From positions 1,702,813 to 1,766,812 of the forward strand of contig VUYV01000179.1 in assembly GCA_008711295.1 (NCBI GenBank): a stretch of 64,000 bases of DNA, in the 5' to 3' direction. The notes under the pieces are model-generated. The model was not told where the DNA came from and did no database searches. It saw only the letters and a program-made list of their open reading frames with translations. The position numbers were made by a program, and so were the translations under genes. Shown here in pieces: positions 1 to 13,062 of the stretch. The stretch is from Anarhynchus alexandrinus. Taxonomy: Eukaryota > Chordata > Aves > Charadriiformes > Charadriidae. Position 1 is the stretch's first letter; each line of letters opens with the position of its first letter.

Positions 1-3000
1 ACCCCTGTGTCTCATATAGTTTGACCAGAAGAGAGAGAGAATATTCAGTCACCAGCTCGCCTTCAACAGAAGTCACATTGCCTTGCAGTATTGTTGTAAA
101 TCCCCAGACTCTGGAGATCTCCAGGAAAGTGCTGTCTGTGATGGAGACACCACCATGTACACACGCAAGTCCTCTGCCTTTGTCAGGCATGCAATAATCC
201 CCATTTCTCCCTCTCAAACCACCATAAAAGCAAAAACCCATCGCCAGCCAACTTTTACAGCATACATTGAAACTTCCATGCCATCCCTTCAGTCTTATGT
301 GCTCTTTCCAGCAATTGGCAATGCACCCTCAGCATTGATTCACGAGGCTTTGGACCCATTCCTCCCACTCATTTGTTGGGTACCACTCTGTCTGTGTAGC
401 CTGACCATCCTGTTCAGAGGAGCATCCCTGCTAACTAGCTCACACTCGTGTGCTCCAGTTGTTGGCTGGATCGTAGCCATTTTCAACGTCCACTTAATTT
501 AGGGTGAGTTTTCTGACTGGCTTCGGAAGGGTGGAGGGGAAACCAGAGCTATTCTGTGTCCCCATGGGACAGCTGCTGCAGGTATTAAGGTTGGTCTGGC
601 CCTTGCCTTTAAATCCAGATGGCTTTAGGATTTAATCTCCAAGTTGTTTGTTTGTGCATTTTGGACTTTTTTCCTCCATCTGAAAACCAAATCTGCACCA
701 ACAATACAAGGAATGCATAAAACATATGATCTATACGGTTGTGGAATATAATCAGCAGCACAAATAGAAGTGGTGACCAGGAAAACATTTCAAATGAAAA
801 CTAAAGCAAGAGGTGACAAATCTTTCTTTGCACAAAGAATGACAGCTGACATTATCAGGATTACACTCAGACATGCAACGTTCATTGCAGCCCCTGTTTT
901 AGGAAAGGATTACAACAGGAATCCTTTCCCTCTGGCTCAGGGAAAAGGAAGAAGCAGATGAAAAATGTCTTTCAACAGACAGAAGTGACATGTTCTGGTG
1001 ATTAGATGCACTGCTAGGGAAATGCCAGGTTGTATACAAGTTTGATTCAACTCTAGGTTGAACCAATTCTTAATGATCACACAAAGGATATCCTGTGTAG
1101 AAAAATCTGACAAGTTCTAGTAGGAAATGACTTTATTTTATTTCAAAATGCTTGGCAAATGCACCCAAGACTTGAATTTGAACATCTCATGTATATTATT
1201 CTCTATAGGCAAGGACCCATGATGGCCCTTTACTTTCCAAAACATCCCTCTCTTTCTTTGCCTCCCCCTACCAAAAGAGAAGACTTTCTGCCCTCGAGGC
1301 TGTAGGACATTATGGGATGTGCAGTCTAATTCTGAGGGCCAGAAAACATCAAGGAATTGCAACAAGAGGTACCGGAATAATGGCTCCTATTAGGAACTGG
1401 AACAGTTTGTGTGAACACAGAAGAGTGCAGAAGCCACCAAAACAAAATTATTCACTATGATATAAACCAAACTGTTTTGATTCAGAATACCTCAAAGACA
1501 CTATTACTCCAGAAAGAAGCAACCTCATGATGATACTCTGCTCCTCATTTCTATTTTGCATAAGCAGAGAATACACTGAGGTAGGAGAGCAACAAAAAAG
1601 CAAGGAAAATGACAACAATTTTAGTCCATACGCAAGCACTTTCTTTTGAAAAATAAAAGCTGCCTTGAAGTTTAATGCTCGGAGTTCAAAGGGTCCTGGA
1701 CAAATTCAGATCACCAGGGATGATTAAGGATTTATTTGGAAATTGGAAACACCAGGCTGTTGACATTCTTGCAATGATTTCCCTCTGCAGTGTGTATTCA
1801 AGAAGAGCATATGCAAGGGAGGGGGGCAGGGGGGAGGTTACTACTGGTGATATTTCATCCCAGGTACAGCAAAAAAATGACCCCAGAAAACATAATTCTG
1901 GCCTTGTCCTGGGAATTGCTACATATTTCTTTGTGTATTTCCCCCTAAGCCTGGAGGAGACTCAGTGAGTGGACAAAGCAGTTTTGAAGCTGTTTCACTG
2001 TGTCTGCCTGTAATTGCAGTAGGGTTTAGGGGTTGATGGGTTTCAGGGTTTTTTTACTGTTGATTATGCTATTGTGTGTTTTGGGACCTGCTAACTGCAA
2101 ACAGATGCAGGCTTATCAACGCTCCAGCAATGCTTTCTGTTATTTCAGCTCCCCTGAAAACCAAAGACTTGTGCTCCGGCTTCACAGGTAATGGACTGGT
2201 TTTCCTTTTCAGTTGGAAATCTTACAAGTAGAAGTCTATTCTGAGGTGACAGAGGAAGATTTTTGGGTCATAGACAGAGTCCTCAGGACTCCTACACTAT
2301 TGGGAAACCTGAGATTGGCTCACCATGAACGAAACCCACCTCTCCTCACAGTTGTCACCCCAAACGTGGATGGAAGTGGTAACTATTGGAGGAAAATGAA
2401 GAGGCATGACGAAATAGAAACACTGCCTCTCCAGCTACAGGGAAGTGGTGAGACATCTCATTGAAAATCCATCCCTGCACATTTCCTGTTATGTACCCAG
2501 AAGTTTGCCTACCTTGGCTTCCAGGAGACTCTTCAAATAGTTTTGCCTCCCATTCAGCACTAATGCTGGTTTTCTAAGGGGTTGGCTTAGAAGTCGGGAG
2601 GCACAGAGGAGTTTTTCTGGAAATTTGTTTCAGAGTCTAAATGGCAGATGAACTCTTCTGAAAAATCTTGCTTTGATGGTAGGTGACGAGCAGGTGAGCA
2701 TTTGGCTGAGAGGTTTAGAAAAATCAAGCCTATGATGCTGAATAATAGAATATATAGACAGGAAAGAGCTGATCTCTTACTGATATTCCCCCCAGCACTG
2801 CAAAATTGCTCTCAGCAACACATCTTCCAGAATCCATTTCCGTGTTAGACAAAGCCTCGTGCTTTAAATCTGTGCAGTGAGAGAAAGAGGAGAGAAGAAA
2901 CAGCATCCTGCTTTTTGGGCACAAGGCTTTTTGATGAGCACAGTCTGAAATACTACAAGGACAGGCAGTTCTTTTCCTTCTTGCACTCGCCTGCAAAGTC

Positions 3001-6000
3001 CAAGCTGTGAGGTTCACATTGCTAGGCACTGCTTGGTGGTCCACCATGGGATGGTGGCAGTGGTATATTGGGCAAAGGGATGGTAGAAGTGCAGGCAATG
3101 GCCACAGGGCATAGAAGAGGCAAGGTTTGTAAGCGTTGGCAATGTTTTTTATTAGGTCAGCTAGTGCAGCTGAAAAAGAAACAAAAAAAAAACCCACCCA
3201 TGTTTGTGGCCATTTTCCAGATCCTGAAAATTCTTTCTCATTAAACTCTCCAGTAATAGCTGAGGCTGGGGAAAGATGCTATCTCTTACATGAGCCACAG
3301 CCTAAGGAAATAAGATTCTTTGTTTAGGACTTGATAATCTGACCTCCTTTCAACTACGGTCCCCTGTACCCTTCATTTATTAAATTCTGTTATGAAACTT
3401 AATTGGGGCAGAAATCCCCAAGTACATATTGTTTTGCAGTTACTGAGATGGGCCAAAGATCTTCCCAATAGAGGCACCGATCACTGAAATCCTAAGAGCC
3501 AGACTCACCGTATTTGGTTTCTTAATGTACCTTCTCTTCTGCAGTTGTTTACGCTTGTGGCAGAAAAGCAGGGAATGCTGCTATATCTCAAGGCTCTTGC
3601 TGGACCATCTTCTGCTCACAACCTCTTCAGCTGTTTTGCAGTGGTGTAAATGAGATTGGGATTTGTTCCAGGTGTGAAGCACTGCAGAATCTGACCCAGA
3701 GAGCAGAGCCAGAGACATCCATGCCCTCTCTTCCTCATGCATGCTGCTCATTACTTTGACCCACTGAGGTTAGTGTGGATCTACGCCATAAGGCACAAAA
3801 AGAAAAGTGGAGGAGAAAAAGCAAGCATCAGGTGCTCCTTAGAGAACAGAGCTCCTTTGCAATAGTGCAAATCATTTGCTTCATTGCAGGGTCTGAGTAA
3901 TTCACCCCCTGGATCTGAAAGTGCTTCTTAGTCTAAATGAAGAGCAAAATGAGAACGTTCAATGTGTTCCCACACATCTCTTAGTAGAGAGGACACTGAC
4001 CCTATCCTTTAACTCTCTGAAGATGCATAATTAGGTTCTGGAGTTAAAACGAGAGATTTTGAATGAGGACTGAGGTTTAGTTTCTTTTTTATAATAGCAG
4101 GAGTTAAATACAAGTTTTGAAGGGCTATGGCAAATAGCCTCTTCATTCCTGAAGTCTCACTATCGTGCCTGCATGACGTGGCTGAAAGTACTTGCTTAAG
4201 AAAACAAATGACTGGACTCAGTTCAAAAGTCAGCAGAGGAAGTCCTTGCTCTGCTGTTAGCTAGAGGTTAAGCTAGGCACGAGGTTGCCTTTTGTGATTA
4301 AATACTGCAAAATTGCCTCTATGTTTGGGGTAAACAGTCACACGTTTGCTCTGCCCACTAGTCCGGGCTCATGAGGCATGAGGTGTCTACCTTCCCAAAG
4401 CTGTTCAGCCATGCTAGCACGAAACGATGCCCATGCTGCAATGCCCCATCCTACACAGAGACATACGAACAGTGTCGGAGTCCCACTAGCTTTATTCAAA
4501 AGTAGATGATGGGGGGGCAATTTCCTCCCCCTAAGCACATGTGTGGTATCATTAGGCTATTAATAGGAGATCCAGGGCTTCAAGGTAACAGCAGATACTT
4601 TAATAAACTTATCAGTTGCCTTCAGGCTGTTGTCTACAGAACCCAGGGGGAAACATGATCTCTGGACTGCCTCTGAGCCTGTGAAAAGCAATTAAGAAAT
4701 CAAAGCTATTGTCAGCAAGCTTAAGTTTGCTGTTCAGGGATCCACCACTCAGCAGAAAACACCGAGATACCTGCAAACCAGAAAAATGCTGAGAACTTTT
4801 GCACTAGGTAAAGTGCAGAAATTACAAAAATCAGCATTACCCTCTGTTGAACTGTTAATTCTAACACCTTTACTTAACCAGAATATTGCAGAGGACGGTG
4901 CATTTCGTCCTCCTAGAGCACCACAACCCCTGTGGGATAGCTGCACTCTTGCAGCTCTTGCCATCAGTGGACAAACTCTGGCTTGTACCTGCTGTGACAT
5001 TCTGTGAAAAACACCAAGCACTTTGTTTTTTCCTTGGTGGTATGAAAACTTCCCAGCAGAAATGATAGATCTGGGATTTGGATGTCTATTGCTGTTAAGT
5101 GTTTTTCGATGTGACTTACAGTCTGTGCTGATTTTCCTGGGCTACCCGCTATTAGATGTGTGTTTGCTTCTTGCTCTCCCTGTTACTGTTTCGTCTTTAC
5201 TTTGTAACTGAAATGTCACCCCCTTTCATGCAGAAGTGCTTTTCTTGCTCCCCTGTGCATCAGCCATTTTCCTGCTGGAACAGTGAATTTCCCCCCACTG
5301 CCACCTGCCATAAGTTGATTTCACTCATGTAGACTTGGGGTCTCTGTAAGATATTAAAAAATATCCCATTCATAAAAGGCAGACAGAACCCATTTTCATT
5401 TGAGCTGCAGAGGAGAGACCACTACCCAGCACAGTCGGGGTGTAAGACTGTACAGGATAGTCCCTCAACAAGGGGACCATCCCTCATGGACCATTAAATC
5501 TACGTCTAAAACACAGATTCACAAATTCTTGATCATTTGGGGAAGGGGCGTGACTGAGAATGGGTTCAGCATATATGGATGCACCTTCCTCAGGCAGGAC
5601 TGCTGTCATGCTTTGATAACCCTGGATGGATATTTCTTCAGTGACTTTTTTCCCTCCATAATTTTGTCTACTTGCTTTCCGAAGCTGTGTAAATGTTGGG
5701 CATCCGCAGCATCTTGTAGTGAGGGGTGCTGCAGGTGGTAGGATGACTTGTGAAGAGGATTCTCCTTTTGTTTGTCTCCTCTCAATTTCTTTTCATACTG
5801 TTGCCAGAAGAAATGCTAATAATCCCTTCTTGGAATTTTAAAAAATTCTTTGTGTTAGGCATGAAAAGAAATTAATTCTCTGTGCTTAGAAATGGATGAA
5901 GTTTTACCTGCAATCCCACATCCAGTCTAGGGGACTTTAAGAAAGTCAGAAATGAATTGGAGGAAGTCCAGGGTTCAGCAAAAGTGGCAGATGTGTTAAA

Positions 6001-9000
6001 AAGTGACCTGAATGAATCACTGAAAGAAATGAGATTTTTAGTCTCAAAATAAGAAGACCAAAGGGAGGATATAATGCTCTGCCCATCTGAAAAAATACTG
6101 CATATAAAAAGACAGATCATTGTTCTTTGTGTCTGAGAAATACTTTTTGGGGCAGGACAGAAAGTAATTAGTTTCCTTTGCAGGAAAGGAGGTTTTGAGA
6201 TGAAGGAAATTTTTTAGTTGAAGAAGGCAATCTTCCTAATTATAAGTCTTTCAGCAAATGGGCTGGGAAGGGTGGGAAACCCCAAGTCCTGGTGAGTTGC
6301 AGGAGTGGGGCAGGCACCCCAGATGGACAGACCTTCTGTCTGCTCCTGTCTCACAGCCTACCTGGTCCCCACCGTTCTTGCAACTTCAGTTGCATTCAGA
6401 GGATGATCGGTTTTTGATAATGTCACCTTAGCTCTCCTGTCAGTCTTTCCCAAAATGGCTTGGGAAGAGCATTCCCCTTTTCTTCTCAAATATGCTGAGA
6501 AGCCCAAAGCACATCTTCTGCCTCTGTGAGTTTCCCCCACTGTAACTGATGTGATGATCAAACCTCCACAGGTCACAATTGCTTCATTTGATGTCATGAT
6601 GCAGCTTTTCCCAAGTGGGCTGTGCTTAGCCAGTGTGCATAAGCTAATTGTCTTCAGACACCAGCAGTTGCAGATGGGTTGATTCATTTACCCGGTAAGC
6701 GGGGGATCACTGGGTAAGACAATAAATGTAGTCACAATCCATATTTTCTTCCAAAGGTAAGTTTTCTCTTTCTGTATCATACATTTCCCACGCAAGGTGT
6801 GAGGTTCCTCTAGCATGTGATTCTCCATATATTTGGCAGCCCTGGTGTGATAAGTTTTATCAACATTGCTAAATAAATTCTGCCAGGGAGTGGACTTGAG
6901 GCCTGTTGCCCAGCTTCCCACAGCTCAAATCCATTAGTTTTGATCCCTGGCTCTGTCTTGAATCACTCTAGCTCTCTGCAAGGCGAAGCCTGGTTTGGTG
7001 AGCAGTTCACTGAAAGGACCTCTCCCAGCAGGCAACATGAGTGAGACCAGATTTGGGGTTCATCTTCCTCCCTCCGTACAGTTTTCCAACACTACTAGCT
7101 GGCTTTGCATCCTTAAATGTCCCTGGGGACCCTCCCATAGCAATAACGCAGGACATGAAATGCAGAACCTCCACTTGTCATAAAAAATCCCACCAAGAGC
7201 TTTGTAGTATGGACATGGTCTGTTCAACATGGGGCTAACATGAAGAAGTGCAGACATGACGCATGGTGCGTTACTTGGTCTCAGCGTTTGGGATTGCTCC
7301 TTGGTCCTCTTTTATTTACCAGCACAGACACAGCCTTTGAGCTCCCACTTTCTCCAGATAAATGTTAGTGAGAAGAGAATCAGATCCTTACATTTTCATT
7401 CTGAACATGTCTTTTTGATCAGATAGACTTCTTTGTTTTCTCAGAACAAGAATGGGGGATGAAAATGAGAGAAAAAAGCCCGTCGTCTTTTTTTTTTCTT
7501 TTTTGCTCAGTGGTTTCAATATAAAATGCTTAAGCATGTGTCATCTTCACTTACATTGTGTGTCCTCCTTTTTTTTAAAAGGAGAAAGAAGGGTTCATTG
7601 TCTTTTTTAAGGAAGAGTATAGAGTCAGAACATTTTCCACCACTTCAGAAGAAACAGAGATCTTTGCAAAAAGAAAAAATCATGAGGGTTTGGGGTTTTT
7701 TTCCCCACTTTGTTTGGGGAAGAAGATCAAGGTGCAATGTCAGGTTTTCTTTGTGTTGAACAGCAGGGTTTCATCAGCCCAGGTTTAAAAATCCTGCAGC
7801 CTTCATTGCCAACTGATGCTGTATCTGTGCTGGGCACACTGGTCTCCAGGCTCTGTTCCCCTTGCAGCCATGGTTCTCCAAAACCCTTACAACCCATCCC
7901 TGCTCAAGTGCCTCTCTGCAGGCATCTTGCCTCCTCTCTTACCTTTACTGCTCCATCAACCATCTCTTCAATGCGTTCATCTCTACAAAAGCACATGTTT
8001 TTCTCTTTTCCTTGATTCATCTTCTCAAGACAGATTTAGAGGACAAACTATTGATTGGACATGTGGTCCTTTCCCCAACATAAGGAAGGACTCAAAACTA
8101 CACTAAACCAGTCTGGCATAGACCGCTGTGGTCTCCCTGTAGACTGAAAGTAGGTGTACCCCAACAGCTCCAGAGTGCCAGTATCTAAAGCAACCTCCAC
8201 CCCACTATTGTATGACCACCAACTCAACTCACATAGATTTGCAATGATATGGGCTACCTTGGACCACTTTTAAGAAGGTACCTGTCACCTTTGCCTCCTT
8301 TGGGCTGGGATGAGGTTAGCCCCCTCATGCTTTTCTTCGTTTTCCTTGGCTGAAGTAGCCAGACAGGACAGCTAGAGCCCTCAGTCATGCAAAAGGAAGC
8401 CAGATGGCCTTGTGGGTAGCATTTGTCATCCATTGTTTGAGCAGACTTTCCCTGTCTTCAGGCAGAGATGTATGAGTGGGCATCCTCCCAGGGGCTGAGT
8501 TCTGTACCTTCCTTACAGCCGGATCACTAGTGTAAAACACCATCTCTCTGTTCTAAAGACCAGATTTTTCCCTCTCCCCACCACTGCTTTCTGGTCCATC
8601 ACCCAGCCCTGAACACAACAGAAGATTTGTCTCCGCACCCAATTCAAAAAGAGTTTTAGCAGCACAAAGGCAATTTGCTCTTCAAAGTATTATACTTTCC
8701 AGGCTACCTCTATTGCAACCTCCTGAAGGACTGTTATTTGCCCTCATATGGGATTCTGGTTTTGGAAACCTCTCTGAGGGTGTGAGTAGCTTCACCTCCT
8801 TGCATTTCACCTCATTAAAACACAATTTGTTAATGCGCTTTCAGTTCATCGCCAAGCACAAAAACATGCTCTGTGCATGCTGGTAGCACCAATGCAGCCG
8901 TGAGGTCATTAGCATCAGACTGTATCTCTTTCACACCATTTATAGAGCACCTTTAATGGTCTAGATAGTGATCAATTGTTCATATTTGGAGGGAACTGAA

Positions 9001-12000
9001 GCTTCCCACATGAGTGACAGCATGCAAGGGGTAAGGGACTTTCTGTAGAGGAAAGGGAAAGAAAGACACAAGCAGATCACAGCTGCTGAGAAAACTGAGC
9101 TCATTGCACCAGTGGTCCATCCACTTGCTATGATGACTCCAGAAATGGTAAGGACCAGAACCTTAAAAGAAATGCTGATAAACAACGATGAAAGTTAAAA
9201 GAATAGCATGCTTGAAGTGATTTCTTGCATCCTTGGACATTATGACAAAACTTTTGCAGGTCTCTGGAAGTCCCCAGACCTGTGGAAAGCCAGATGTTCA
9301 GTAATTATAACAATGTCTCACAGACATATGAATCAGAATAGCTCCAGTGAGGGTATTACTCATTTGCCAAAGGAACAAATAAAATTAAATCCATTTCAGT
9401 GGTAATGATTTGCAGTAGCCAGGGAGTTTCTGTTCACTTCTTTAGAAAAGAATAGAAATCTTATAGCATTCCCATAGAGTAGGGAAACTGAGGAATAAAG
9501 TACAATGAGCCAGGTCTCTTAGTTTTTAGCCTACTTTTCTAAGAAGATAAGGCTGCACAGTCACACTGTGTATGTTATCTGTCTACCTGTGTCAAGCCTA
9601 AAACAATTTTAGCCCTTTTTACAGTGTTAACCAAATTTGACAAGCAGGGTAATGTCTGAAAGACACTATGTCATATCGAAGATAAAATTTTCATAAAAAT
9701 ACTAAGTGGAAATGATCCCCAGTGCCTCTGTGATGCGACTGAGTCTGTAGCTCGTTTCATATCAGATATTCTCCATTCAGAAGAGTTGGACAATATTTGG
9801 GCTCCCTTTTTGTATCTCTCCCATCTGAGCAAGATGGTCTCTAACCACATGACCAGGATTTCTCTTTAAGGAAAAAGAGCTTTTATTTTCTGCTGATCCT
9901 TTTTAGCCCAGAATGGCAAAGTGCTACAGACACTATAATGTGAGCTAAAGGCTAAGAAAAATTAAAGGATAAGCAGAAGAAGAGTGTGGCTTTTATCTTT
10001 GCCTTGTTATTCATGCCACTGTCTTTCTCAGCACTTCTCTCCCCCTTGTCTGGCAAATTAAAAACATAAGGAGGTAAAATAAAAGGTTTCATTTCCAAAA
10101 GTTCCCTTTTTATTGTAAATGGTTTTCGAGCCCTTTCTGTTCTGCTGTGGATGGGACTCCTACAGTCACGCTTTCTTCCAAGCATGAAAGGACTTCAAAC
10201 GTTCAAGAGCTGCGCTAAACATTTGCCACATGATGCAGAAAATCAATAATACCGTTTTGGAGAATCCCCAAAGCAGAACAATCCTGCTAATGGCCAGGTC
10301 AGCACGCACAGTCCTCACACCCTGGGATTATCTCAGTTTTGCTTCTGGGTAAACTGAGGTGCAGAAGCAGCCTGTGAATTTACTGCAGAATAAGCCAATC
10401 CTCTTAAAATAGGAATTGTAGATGTAACTGCCCTCAATGGATGATCTACCCTTTTTCAGAGCTGAGCTGTACGGCTTCCTTCCCTTGTTATTCTCTGTCC
10501 TGCGCACCTCTGCTTGGAGATGCCATGGGGCTGAACTGGGAGGCATCTGCAAACGAGACATGCAGTCAAACAAACTCCCAGCATGAATGTCCTCATCCCG
10601 TGCTGAGCACCCTGTTGCCCACAGATGCCAATTGCTGCATCAGTGGTAAAGAAGGAACAAACACAAATTTCACAAATTATTTCCATATTTTCAGCATATA
10701 CGGTGGAGAGTAAAAGAAGCTGGAGTCTGTTTTCTGGCTGCAAGGCATGCATCGTGTTCACACTTTTTTTTGCTGCCCAAACAGGATTATCTTGTCCATC
10801 CTGCCTTTTGGGAATGGTCCTTGGCAGATGGCATCCCCTGAAATTGTGCTGTCTAGGAAAGCACCAGCACAGGGTAAAATCACACCCAGGTGTACAGGAT
10901 GGTGAGCCAGGGCTGCAGGCTGTGCCCTGGGACTGTTCAGGGACTCAGATAGATATAACCCACTGGTGTATGACAGCACTCCTAAACCAGCTCTTTGCAC
11001 ACTGCAGGGATGCACGGACATGAATGACGCATGTCCTAGGGGCTGGAACAAGTCCTGGCTGTCCGTAGTGATGCACGGCAGTCTTCAGCCTGTGCTGGTG
11101 ATGGACACTTCAACAAGGAGCTTTTCATTAACTCCAGCTTTGGCCTGGAGACCTCTGCCATAAAAAGGTGGCCAGTCTAAAATCACAAAGGCAGGATTTG
11201 TCATTTAGGATTGACAACACGCCGGCAGAGAGCAGAACTTGCCCTGGGAATTTTGTACATCTCATTTCTACCTCTAGAGACTACTGAAATAAGGGAGAAA
11301 AAAAAAACAAATCAAAACCACATGTTGTCTTTATTTTCTCATCATGTACAAGAGAGGGGGGAATAACGCAAATCACCAGTAAACCCAACGTCTCTTCTGG
11401 GAGAAAATTCTATTCCGTTTGTAAGAGGCTGTTGACAGATAACTGGAAGCGTTGAAAGTGTTTCATTCGAGCTGCCCCTCTCTATTTATAAGCATTGACA
11501 ATGCCGGGGAGTTGGAGGCACATTAAATGGGAGGCACAGAAGTGACAACCAGAGCTTTAAAGCAAATGAAAGTGTGTTTAAGATGGGGATGGGTTTTTCC
11601 CCACGCTCTGCCTTAACTGCTCCTGAACACTTCTCTGAAGCGAAGCAAAGTGACCTTGTGTGCCAAATTTCAGTTCGATTTTCCTGCATCCTCCGCGGCC
11701 AGCCACGTTGGGCAAGTGTTGCTACGGAGTGAAATACGCAGAAAAGCCCCCCCTCAGATATCTGTCAGCAGTATTTATTTTATTCAAAATAAAGTAAAGT
11801 AGGCAACTGTACCATGCAGCCAAAAAGCAGTGAGCATCACAATGCCAAAATTATCCTTTGCCCTGTGTTGCAAAGGAACTCATGGGAGAAATGTGCAATG
11901 GCCCCTCACACAGTCTTTATGGTCCATGAAATATTCATTACGACTACTTTGGGTGAGCGGTCCTCTCCCCCAGGGTCTGTGCATATGTGCAAAAGCAAGC

Positions 12001-12989
12001 TAATTTTCAAGCTACCTTGCCCACATTCTGCTGCCATTTCCAGGGCTGCAGGTCCCTGTGACGAGTCCCCACTCACACGCAGAACCTCACAGGACACAGA
12101 GATCGTTGCACCATGGGTCACTGATGAACAAAGGGGTTTTTTTTGGATGTGACTATGGCACTGCTAACCACCAAGTGCCAGAAAGGCCTTTCCAGCATGG
12201 TAAATGACCATTTTTATGTTAATGTGTTATGGAGTATTCTGGGGGATTAAAGGATACTTTTTTGCTTTCTCAGGCAGTGGAGCAGAGTGGGCAGTGCATT
12301 GCACAAGAGATTCAGTTCTATTTCCAGCTCTGACAATGACATAAATTACATGGCCAGGGGCACTTCACTTCACCTACTGTTAAATGAGGTAAGGAGTCTT
12401 GCTTTACTTATTTAAAAAAATGTTTTAAGATCCATTTATTTAAAAAAAAAATAGATCAACATCAAAAAAAAGTATTACTAAAGCAAGTGGCTTTAAAGCA
12501 TTCTGCAGACGAATGTTCCTCGGAGGCAGCAAAAAAAGAGCAACAGAGGCAGTGACAGCTTTAAACAACACTTAAATGCCATCTCTAGCTTTTCCCCTGT
12601 GTTACTTACTCAGACATCCCCTAAATGTCTGCTTTTCCCACTGAAAACTCCCTAGGTGTGACTTTGCCCACAAGCAGGCATATTTATTTGAAACTAGGGG
12701 CAAGAATTATTCTGACTTTTGGGAAAAAAAAAAACCACCAAGACTTTTGGGCAGGATCAGACAAAATGTATGTGAAAAGCGATCTCTCTCCATTTTTCTA
12801 TTGAATGAGAGACGTGCCAGAGGCAGAAGATGAAGCACAGCCTAGCAAGAGCCTTGGTGGGACCCATTGCTGCGTGTTCAGGTGGCGGTAGACTCGGACT
12901 GGGCTGAACTATGGGCAATTCTGCCTGTGCAGACTGTGATGGAGGGGGAAGGGGATGGTGGAGAAGAGGGAGAGGGATGTCAGGATGTT
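1..12989. other. Gene-free flank
   Basis: Only short ORFs of up to 155 codons with no recognisable protein similarity, no clear repeat family and no RNA gene. Poly-A/T runs occur (for example near 7490 and 12440-12470). Moderately CpG-containing, unique-looking blocks near 8810-8960 and 11380-11720 may be regulatory. A short segment bounded by splice-like signals lies at 2149-2187. Confidence 0.7.
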
Positions 12990-13062
12990 CTCATAGGAAC
13001 TCTGGGCAGGAAGGGACCTCTGGGATCGTGGCGTCTTGTCCGGGGTCTCACATCCCACCACA
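12990..13062 (-). mobile_element. Possible CR1 remnant
   Basis: TCTCATAGGAACTCTGGGCA and GGAAGGGACCTCTGGGATCG followed by TCTTGTCC recall the reverse complement of the CR1 terminus. It is too short and diverged to be sure. Confidence 0.38.

Noticed and set aside
2730..3197. 155-codon ORF, minus strand
   Set aside because: No domain or family resemblance; length compatible with chance.
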